Positions 53,452 through 60,526 of a DNA stretch of 64,000 bases are shown piece by piece. The position numbers and the translations under genes are program-made. Each line of letters opens with the position of its first letter. The first letter of the stretch is position 1. This stretch comes from Clostridiales bacterium (GTDB lineage Bacteria; Bacillota; Clostridia; Oscillospirales; Acutalibacteraceae). Below the pieces are notes generated by a model. The model had not been told where the DNA came from, made no database searches, and saw only the letters and a list, made by a program, of their open reading frames with translations. Where the stretch lies: assembly GCA_019415945.1 (NCBI GenBank), contig DXYF01000001.1, positions 1-64,000 on the forward strand, in the 5' to 3' direction.

Positions 53452-53659
53452 AAACAAAAGCAGCCGCCAAACAGTTGACGGCCGCCCTTGGGGTATATTG
53501 GGTTATAGAAGGAATATGTCTTTATTATTTAACGAAATAAGCATTGGACAAATGATGTGCTTCCTATGAGCATCACGCAAATTTCAAAACTCCAAAACAA
53601 AATTACCTAAAAACATTTTAAAATCCAATGCTTATTTCGTAATGCTTGCTTAAATTTAC
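53452..53659 (-). ncRNA. Candidate structured RNA with a 17-bp long-range stem
   Basis: Within the 714-bp gap between oadG and fprA. On the minus strand a promoter-like TTGTAA-N17-TAAAAT (53666-53694) precedes a perfect 17-bp inverted repeat (53624-53640 and 53532-53548) enclosing 75 nt. A hairpin GCCGTCAA/TTGGCGGC with a T-rich tail (about 53452-53482) follows. Together they would give an RNA of about 200 nt. The inverted repeat could instead be a small inactive transposable element. No family is recognised. Confidence 0.4.
53532..53640. repeat. 109-bp element with 17-bp perfect terminal inverted repeats
   Basis: ACGAAATAAGCATTGGA at 53532-53548 is exactly inverted at 53624-53640. No clear target-site duplication flanks it. 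Confidence 0.7.
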
Positions 53660-53792
53660 AAGTATATTTTATATTATTAACATAATATTTACAATTGCAT
53701 TTGCAACGAAAAAATTGACTCTCCGTAAAATATATCATGGATTTTTTGTTGATAAGTACCAATAATAATTGTTTTGTGCAATTAAATAACAT

Positions 53793-53884
53793 AAAAAGTC
53801 GAGTGCCTCGATACTGGGTTCGAGCAGACAGAGTGATATTATCAAACCTTCTCTTGCCCGACCGTTTTCGAGCAATTTCCTATA
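53793..53884 (-). repeat. 92-nt structured repeat, copy 3
   Basis: The third copy, on the minus strand, starting a few bases after the fprA terminator. It carries scattered substitutions and a one-base insertion. The core CGGGCA/TGCTCG stem, the inner TGAT/ATCA hairpin and the TCGAG-GCA-CTCGA terminator stem are kept. The outer base pair of the terminator stem is lost and the T run is five. Confidence 0.8.
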
Positions 53885-53888
53885 AATT

Positions 53889-53921
53889 AAAAAATGCGGA
53901 CGGTACAGTAACCGTCCGCAT
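53889..53921 (-). terminator. fprA terminator
   Basis: TGCGGACGGT pairs with ACCGTCCGCA around a 6-nt loop, followed on the minus strand by six T. Confidence 0.85.
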
Positions 53922-53965
53922 CTGAAAAGTATTTATAAGAATAAATCAATAAAACAAACTGAAAT

Positions 53966-55129
53966 TTACGCAAGAATTTCATCGGCAAGAGTTTCGAGCT
54001 GTTTTGCCGTATCATCTTTGAGCGATGAACGGATAGACACCAAAGTATCACAAAACTCGATATTCTTCATTTTTTCAAAATAGGACTTCATCACTTTGCC
54101 TGCCATCGGAGCCCAAGAGCCGTTTTCAATCATTCCCACCTTGCGGCTGCGGTATGTCTTAATCTCAAGGTGATGCAAAAAGTCGTTTACTACGGGGAAT
54201 ATTCCGCCGTCATATGTAGGTGCGGCAACAATCATTCTGCTGTAACGGAACGCGTCCTCAACACATTCAGCCATATCGCTTCTTGAAAGATCGGCAATCG
54301 CAATCTTTTTGTCGGTTTTGGACTTTAAAATATCGCAAAGCTTCATTGCCGCCTCTTTTGTGTTGCCGTGAATTGAAGCATATGCAATAAACACGCCGTC
54401 GGTTTCAGGCTCGTATTTGCTCCATATATCATACAGATTAATATAATATTCAAGGTTTTCGCTGAGCACGGGGCCGTGAAGCGGACAAATCATCTTTATA
54501 TCGAGAGCCGACGCCTTTTTAAGAAGATTCTGAACCTGTACACCGTACTTTCCGCAAATGTTAAAGTAATATCTTCTTGCCTCGCAAGCCCAGTCCTCAT
54601 CGGTGTCGAGCGTGCCGAATTTTCCGAAGCCGTCTGCGGAAAACAGCACCTTCTCCGAGCTTTCGTAAGACACCATTACCTCGGGCCAATGCACCATGGG
54701 AGCCATATAAAATGTCAGCTTGTGAATGCCCAAATCGAGAGTATCTCCCTCTTTTACCTCAATCTTTCTTCCCTCAATATCAAAATTGAAGAACTGAGGA
54801 AACATATTAAAGGTTTTTACATTTCCTACTACTTTAATATCGGGATATTTCTCGCAAATCGACAAAATATTTGAAGCGTGGTCAGGCTCAAGGTGGCTGA
54901 CAACCAGATAATCGGGAGTTCTGCCGCCGAGTGCTTTTTCGAGATTTTTGTACCAGTCGTCTGTTTTTCTTTTATCTACGGTGTCCATTACCGCAATTTT
55001 GTCGTCCAAAATAAGATACGAATTGTAAGCTATTCCGTTTTCAACAACATACTGGCTTTCAAAAAGGTCTATGTCCTTATCGTCAACACCAATATATTTT
55101 ATGCTGTCCGATATTTTAACTTCCATCAT
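53966..55129 (-). CDS. fprA: Flavodiiron protein FprA (A-type flavoprotein)
   Basis: FprA reduces oxygen to water, or nitric oxide to nitrous oxide, protecting anaerobes. The N-terminal MBL-like domain holds the diiron ligands H79, E81, D83 and H84 (HLEPDH), with further ligands at H147 region and D166. The C-terminal flavodoxin domain starts near residue 255 with AYASIHGNTKEAA, the FMN phosphate loop. The 387 residues are standard. It is transcribed alone, divergent from the two-component genes. GGAG precedes the ATG. Confidence 0.95.
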   Translation of the reverse strand: MMEVKISDSIKYIGVDDKDIDLFESQYVVENGIAYNSYLILDDKIAVMDTVDKRKTDDWYKNLEKALGGRTPDYLVVSHLEPDHASNILSICEKYPDIKVVGNVKTFNMFPQFFNFDIEGRKIEVKEGDTLDLGIHKLTFYMAPMVHWPEVMVSYESSEKVLFSADGFGKFGTLDTDEDWACEARRYYFNICGKYGVQVQNLLKKASALDIKMICPLHGPVLSENLEYYINLYDIWSKYEPETDGVFIAYASIHGNTKEAAMKLCDILKSKTDKKIAIADLSRSDMAECVEDAFRYSRMIVAAPTYDGGIFPVVNDFLHHLEIKTYRSRKVGMIENGSWAPMAGKVMKSYFEKMKNIEFCDTLVSIRSSLKDDTAKQLETLADEILA

Positions 55130-55230
55130 TTATCGCTCCTTTTTGATTAATCGGTTACATTATACTATGTTTTTTGATATAAATCAATAATTACCTACAG
55201 TATAAAAAACTTTTTTAGCTTTTTTTAAGC

Positions 55231-55259
55231 CTGAAACATAAAATAATAATAGGTATAAT
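55231..55259 (+). promoter_or_regulatory. Promoter of the two-component operon
   Basis: CTGAAA (55231-55236) and a perfect TATAAT (55254-55259) are 17 bp apart, 24 bases before the response regulator ATG. Confidence 0.55.
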
Positions 55260-55283
55260 TATTCAAAAGGGACGGTAAATATT

Positions 55284-55958
55284 ATGCATATACTTATTGT
55301 TGAAGATGAAAAATGGCTTGCAGAAGCTCTCAGGCAAATTGCTGTTGAACAAAAATATATGGCTGATATAGTCTATGACGGAAACGACGGACTTCAGTAC
55401 GCAAAAAGCGGAATTTACGATCTGATAATTCTTGACATTATGCTTCCGTTTAAGGACGGATTTGAGGTTGCTCTTGAGCTGAGGCAAAGCAAAATAAACA
55501 CGCCCATTCTCATGCTGACCGCAAAAGATACCGTTTCGGACAAGGTAAAAGGACTCAACTGCGGTGCCGACGACTATATGAGCAAGCCGTTTGCCCCCGA
55601 AGAGCTTATTGCACGGATAAAAGCTCTGACCCGAAGAAAGGGCGAGGTTATGCTTGACGAAACAAATTTCGGGGATTTCAGCTTTAACGCATCGCAGAGC
55701 CGACTTTTTAAAGGGACAAAGTCGGTGCATTTAAACTTTAAGGAAGCGGAGATTCTCAAGCTGTTTTTATCAAATCCCGAAGTAATAATTTCAAAGGAAG
55801 AAATTATTACGAAGGTGTGGGGCTATGACTCGGACGCAGGCTCTAACAATGTTGAAGTGTACATATCGTTTTTGAGGAAAAAGCTTAATTTTATTGATTC
55901 CCGTGCCGAAATAAAATCTATTAAAAAAATAGGTTACAGATTGGAGAAATTGAATTGA
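55284..55958 (+). CDS. OmpR/PhoB-type response regulator
   Basis: A 224-residue response regulator. The receiver domain (1-115) has the acidic pair E7/D8, the phosphoacceptor D51 in LILDIMLPF, and K in SKPFAPEEL. The DNA-binding winged helix (about 125-222) includes LNFKEAEILKLFLSNPEVIISKEE in two parts and VWGYDSDAGSNNVEVYISFLRKKL. It overlaps the kinase gene by four bases. The regulon is unknown; it neighbours fprA and the pullulanases. Confidence 0.93.
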   Translation: MHILIVEDEKWLAEALRQIAVEQKYMADIVYDGNDGLQYAKSGIYDLIILDIMLPFKDGFEVALELRQSKINTPILMLTAKDTVSDKVKGLNCGADDYMSKPFAPEELIARIKALTRRKGEVMLDETNFGDFSFNASQSRLFKGTKSVHLNFKEAEILKLFLSNPEVIISKEEIITKVWGYDSDAGSNNVEVYISFLRKKLNFIDSRAEIKSIKKIGYRLEKLN

Positions 55959-57190
55959 TACGGCGACTGCGTAAAAATATAATTCTCGTTAATATGCTGT
56001 TTGTCGGAACAGTTATTTTATTCATTTTTGCCGCCGTTTGCATAAACAGTTATGTCACCTCAAGAAACGAGCTTGAACGCTCGCTGGGACAGGCTGTCGA
56101 GCGAAGCTTTGACGAATTTGATCATCCGCCTGAAAAATTCGGAGAAAAAAAGCACGACGACTTTCAGCCTATGCTCAGCTCGTTTATCGTTGTATCTGCG
56201 GACAGCTACGGTAATATCTTGAGCAAAAATGAGATTAACGCAACTATTGATGATGATATTCTTGAACATTGTGTAAGCGAGGCGATAAACGAAAACAGGC
56301 AATTCGGAGAAATATCCCGATACGGTTTGTCATATTTTAAAAAGAAACAATCCGGTCAGATAACAATCGCCTTTGCCGACAACTCAAGCATTTACTCCTC
56401 GCTTAAAAACACAGTTCTTATTTGCGTGGTATTATTTATTGCAAGCATTGCGGTAATTTTTTTGATAAGTCTTGCTCTTTCGGGAATTGCGGTAAACCCC
56501 GTTAAAGAGGCGTGGAACAAACAAAAGCAGTTTATTGCGGATGCGTCCCACGAACTGAAAACCCCGCTTACGGTTATACTTGCAAACAACAATATTATTG
56601 CGGGACACGGCGACTCGACGATTTCTCAGGAAATGAAATGGCTTCAAAGCACACAGGAAGAAGCGTTGCATATGAAAAAGCTTATTGAACAGATGCTGTT
56701 TCTTGCAAAATCTGACAGCGGCAGCATTAAGTCTGAATTTACCGATGTAAATATAAGCGAAATTGCACAAGCCGCTTCACTCAATTTTGAACCTGTCGCC
56801 TTTGAAAGCGGCGTAATAATCGACAGCCGAATCGAACCGAATATAATTATGAGAAGCGACCCCACCCTGCTCACGCAGTTGTTCGGAATTTTGATTGAAA
56901 ACGCTGTAAAATATTCGGAACAAGGAAACACTGTTACTATCACGCTGTATAAAAGAGAAAAGGTAACATTGAGCGTAAACAACAAGGGAGATGTACTCAC
57001 AAGCGAAGAAAAAGCTCATATTTTTGACAGATTTTATCGCGGCGATAAATCGAGAAGTACAAACGGATACGGACTGGGTTTGTCAATCGCTAAAAACATC
57101 ACCTCAGTAACAGGCGGAAAAATAAGCGTAGAAAGCAACGAAAAGCACGGCACAACCTTTAAGGTTGAGTGGAATATACAGACAGTTTAA
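55955..57190 (+). CDS. Membrane sensor histidine kinase
   Basis: A 411-residue HisKA-type kinase. Two membrane segments (about 8-33 and 152-179) enclose a 120-residue extracytoplasmic sensor domain with no recognised fold. The dimerisation box DASHELKTPL places the phospho-histidine at H199. The ATPase domain has the N box ILIENAVKYS, the F box FDRFYRG and the G2 box GYGLGLSIAKNI. The start is TTG overlapping the regulator's stop, with GGAG upstream. The signal is unknown. Confidence 0.92.
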   Translation: MIRRLRKNIILVNMLFVGTVILFIFAAVCINSYVTSRNELERSLGQAVERSFDEFDHPPEKFGEKKHDDFQPMLSSFIVVSADSYGNILSKNEINATIDDDILEHCVSEAINENRQFGEISRYGLSYFKKKQSGQITIAFADNSSIYSSLKNTVLICVVLFIASIAVIFLISLALSGIAVNPVKEAWNKQKQFIADASHELKTPLTVILANNNIIAGHGDSTISQEMKWLQSTQEEALHMKKLIEQMLFLAKSDSGSIKSEFTDVNISEIAQAASLNFEPVAFESGVIIDSRIEPNIIMRSDPTLLTQLFGILIENAVKYSEQGNTVTITLYKREKVTLSVNNKGDVLTSEEKAHIFDRFYRGDKSRSTNGYGLGLSIAKNITSVTGGKISVESNEKHGTTFKVEWNIQTV

Positions 57191-57227
57191 ACACAGCACA
57201 AAGAAGAAAACAGTAAAAAACGAAAAC

Positions 57228-57256
57228 AGGACCGTCCCCGAAAAGAGGACGGTCCT
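57228..57256. terminator. Bidirectional terminator
   Basis: AGGACCGTCC pairs with GGACGGTCCT around a 9-nt loop, between the convergent kinase and pullulanase genes, with T-rich tails on both strands. Confidence 0.75.
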
Positions 57257-57266
57257 TTGATTTTTG

Positions 57267-60200
57267 TTATTCGATTGTAATCTGACTTGCAATTGGAGCA
57301 TCTGGATTGGTTTCGGGATTGTCTGTATAGAAAGTTAGATAATCTCCCGTTGAAATTTTGATGTCGTCGATAACAACCCAAATTTCATTGTCAACAAATC
57401 CCTTGTAGTCCATTGTCTGCGTTGAACCGTTGTTTGATACGATTACATTGTATGTACCTGCTCCCCTGTAGGTAAAGTTGTAATCATACCAGCCGTCGCC
57501 GTCGTCATCAGTTGCCTTAACGCCGGGCCAAACAGCAGCATCGTCGGGAGTGTAGTTGCCCTTGTCAACACCGTTTAAGTCAGAACCCCAAATCCAAAGT
57601 GTGGGTGCCCAGGTAAGAGAGCCGCTGTGCTTAAAGTGCAGATTAATATCAAGACTTGAAGCTGTATAGTAGTAATTAATCTCAAGCGTCTTGCCGTAAG
57701 GAATCTTGCCCGAAGCTTTTTCGGGTAGATTGTCCTCGTCTGCCGCATAACCTACAACTTTGAAGTCTGATGTTGTGTAATCGGAACCTACACGGCCTGT
57801 GATTGTTTCGGAAGCGGTGAGCTTCTGCTCAACGCCCTGATCATCCGTATAGTAGTGATTTACAACAACGCTGCCCTCTGCAACACGGTAGCCTGCAAGC
57901 TGTTTTGCAAGCATCGTTGCATCCGACACATCTCTGCTGCCGTCGTAGTCGAGGTCCAAAGCTTCAACCTGCTCGTCGGAAAGCTCTATATCGCCTACAA
58001 AATACTTCTGCATTGCTGTAACATCCATTATGTTAATGTTTCCGTCGCCGTTAAAATCTGCATTTAAAATGGACTCGGGAACATAGTCCTTGTAGTAGTA
58101 TGTAACTTCCGTGGGAGTTTCGCTGAATTTACCTGCGGTTTCGCCTTCGATGTAATCAACCTCATAGGTATTGTTAATACCCGCACTCGGTGATGTCTGA
58201 TAACCTGAGCCTACAGTACCCTGCAAAACTACGGAATCATCAATTTTTTCACCGCTTGACTCGTAAACATAGTTTACAACTACCTTACCCATATCCGACT
58301 TGATTCCTGCTGCTTCATAGCTTGCCTTATCAACGGCGATAACTGCCGAATATGCGGGAACAGTAAATGTTGAACCTGTAACCTCGCCGAGGCTGTCAAG
58401 ACCTGCTGTCTGACCGTTTGCAATAATAACCCAATCGGTTACCGAAGTATCGGCAAGCGTTACATCGGCAGCTGTTGAAGCAGAGTTGAAAAGAACAGCC
58501 ATCTTGCTCCACTCGCCGGGGGTATCGTTTGCGATAGTGTAAGAAATCTGGTTTGTGTATGCTTTCTGAGCATTTGTAAATGTAAATGCGTCCTGATATG
58601 TCTTATCCATGCAGGTAAGCGGACTGAAATTTGACTTAATCTGCATTACGCCCTTGTAGTAGGATATTACATCGGCATAATCCACAACATTCTGCCACTT
58701 AATCATATTAAGCGTAGCCGCAGACTTGTAGCTGTTTGTGTCGCCGTCCTTGCTGCGGCACATTTCTTCGCCCGCAAGCATAAACGAAATACCCTGCGAA
58801 GAATAAACGATTGCACCCGCAAGCTTATTCATCTTAACGGCAGTAGCTTCTCTTTCTCCGTATTCTGCAAGTGCGGTAGAGCCGAGAATCTGGTCATACA
58901 AGGTTGCGTTATCGTGGCAGGCAGCATATGTAACGCACTGCGACGGAGCATTTGCAAGCCAGTTGTTTCTGCCCGATGAATTAGCTCTTACACCATATCT
59001 GATGCTCGGAGCCGAGGAGCTTACGCCCTGGATAAAGCCCTGATTTGCAATGTTCATACATCCGCCCTTTATACCGTCGCGGATAGCGTCGTTAAAGAGA
59101 GCGATTCTGTCGTTGAGCTTTGAAGCGTTAGCCTGTGTTGCGGGATAATACTTTGTTCCCGAACAGGTGTTTGTCGGGTGATATGAGTCGCCGCCTGTCC
59201 AGCCTTCGCCCCATGTTGTGATTCTCGGGTCAACCTCATCGAGAGCATCTCTGAGTAAATTCATTGTTTCAACATCCAAAAGTCCCATAAGGTCAAAGCG
59301 GAAGCCGTCAATATGATACTCGTTTACCCAGTACAGAACCGACTGAATCATATAGTCCCTGAACATTGCACGCTCTGTTGCACACTCGTTGCCGCAGCCG
59401 GAACCGTTTGAAAATCCGCCTGCCTTAGTCATTCTGTAGTAGTAGTTCGGCACGGTTGCCTGGAAGCAGGAAAGAGTAGAATATGTATGGTTGTAAACTA
59501 CATCCATTACAACCGAAATTCCTGCCTCGTGGAGTGCCTGAATCATCTCTTTGCACTCTTTGATTCTTACATTTCCGTCATACGGATTTGAAGAATAAGA
59601 ACCTTCCGGAACATTGTAGTTTTGCGGGTCATAACCCCAGTTAAACTGTGAGTCGCTGCCTGCTTCGTTAATCGACTGAAAATCATAGAAAGGATTTAGC
59701 TGAACGGTAGTTACACCCAACTCTTTGAGGTAATCAATGCAGGTAGATACATTGCCCTCGCCGTTTAAAGTTGTTCCCGTTTCTGTAAACGCCAAATATT
59801 TTCCCCTGTTCTCTTCAGACACACCCGAAGCGGGGTCATAAGAAAAGTCTTTGATATGAAGCTCCCAAACAGATGAGTCCGTTGACTCGTCCAAAAGAAC
59901 ATGAGTATCGTTTTCCCAGCCCTCGGGGTCCGTGGAATCAAGGTCGCACACCATTGAACGGGTGCCGTTTACGCCTGTTGCAACGGAATAAACATCCTGT
60001 GTTTCCTTTGTCGTTGTCTTTGTGCCTGTAGTGTTTTGGGCAGTAATTGTATAGGTGTAATACTGATTTTTGAGGTCACCCTCAACAGTTATCACCCAAA
60101 CGCCCGTCCAGTTTTCACCGTCCATAAGCTTTTCAAGCGGATAAGTGCCGAGATCTTGTGCTCCCTCTTCCGAGTCGGAACCTGTTTTGTACAGGTTGAG

Positions 60201-60455
60201 CGACACCTCGGTTGCAGTCGGCGACCACACCTTAAAGGTTGTGCTCTCGGGTGAATAAGTTGCACCCAAATCGCCCTTGGTGTAAGCGTACTTGCTGTCG
60301 ATTTCTTCGCAAGCCTGAGTGTAAACAGAATCAGCTATTACATCGGCAGAAACAGGTTCTGTATCCGTAACAGCCGCAAAACCTGACACAACGCTCGTTG
60401 ACGCGAGCATACAAACTGCGAGAACGGCAGACAAAAGCTTCTTTGTAGTTCTCAT
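57267..60455 (-). CDS. Secreted type I pullulanase with dockerin and starch-binding module
   Basis: A 1062-residue extracellular enzyme cutting alpha-1,6 branches in pullulan and starch. Order: signal peptide (1-27); CBM48-like E-set domain (about 60-140); GH13 subfamily 14 catalytic domain (about 190-710) with FNWGYDP (271-277) of the type I group, DVVYNHT, nucleophile D388 in GFRFDLMG, acid/base E417 in WGEGW and D515 in CHDN; MucBP-like domain (about 724-790); type I dockerin (about 797-857) with two Ca2+-binding repeats; second MucBP-like domain (862-932); C-terminal aromatic-rich module (935-1046), probably a CBM26-like starch binder. The dockerin implies docking to a cohesin scaffold. 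AGGAGG precedes the start. Confidence 0.93.
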   Translation of the reverse strand: MRTTKKLLSAVLAVCMLASTSVVSGFAAVTDTEPVSADVIADSVYTQACEEIDSKYAYTKGDLGATYSPESTTFKVWSPTATEVSLNLYKTGSDSEEGAQDLGTYPLEKLMDGENWTGVWVITVEGDLKNQYYTYTITAQNTTGTKTTTKETQDVYSVATGVNGTRSMVCDLDSTDPEGWENDTHVLLDESTDSSVWELHIKDFSYDPASGVSEENRGKYLAFTETGTTLNGEGNVSTCIDYLKELGVTTVQLNPFYDFQSINEAGSDSQFNWGYDPQNYNVPEGSYSSNPYDGNVRIKECKEMIQALHEAGISVVMDVVYNHTYSTLSCFQATVPNYYYRMTKAGGFSNGSGCGNECATERAMFRDYMIQSVLYWVNEYHIDGFRFDLMGLLDVETMNLLRDALDEVDPRITTWGEGWTGGDSYHPTNTCSGTKYYPATQANASKLNDRIALFNDAIRDGIKGGCMNIANQGFIQGVSSSAPSIRYGVRANSSGRNNWLANAPSQCVTYAACHDNATLYDQILGSTALAEYGEREATAVKMNKLAGAIVYSSQGISFMLAGEEMCRSKDGDTNSYKSAATLNMIKWQNVVDYADVISYYKGVMQIKSNFSPLTCMDKTYQDAFTFTNAQKAYTNQISYTIANDTPGEWSKMAVLFNSASTAADVTLADTSVTDWVIIANGQTAGLDSLGEVTGSTFTVPAYSAVIAVDKASYEAAGIKSDMGKVVVNYVYESSGEKIDDSVVLQGTVGSGYQTSPSAGINNTYEVDYIEGETAGKFSETPTEVTYYYKDYVPESILNADFNGDGNINIMDVTAMQKYFVGDIELSDEQVEALDLDYDGSRDVSDATMLAKQLAGYRVAEGSVVVNHYYTDDQGVEQKLTASETITGRVGSDYTTSDFKVVGYAADEDNLPEKASGKIPYGKTLEINYYYTASSLDINLHFKHSGSLTWAPTLWIWGSDLNGVDKGNYTPDDAAVWPGVKATDDDGDGWYDYNFTYRGAGTYNVIVSNNGSTQTMDYKGFVDNEIWVVIDDIKISTGDYLTFYTDNPETNPDAPIASQITIE

Positions 60456-60489
60456 AGATAATATTCCTCCTTATTCATAATATAATCAA

Positions 60490-60504
60490 TTCCGCAGTGC
60501 GGAA
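60490..60504 (-). other. Small palindromic hairpin between the pullulanase genes
   Basis: TTCCGC-ACT-GCGGAA, a perfect 6-bp stem, lies in the 71-bp gap between the two genes. There is no T run behind it. It may separate the two messages or act in mRNA processing. Confidence 0.4.
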
Positions 60505-60526
60505 ATAACTACCTAATTCCAACTAA

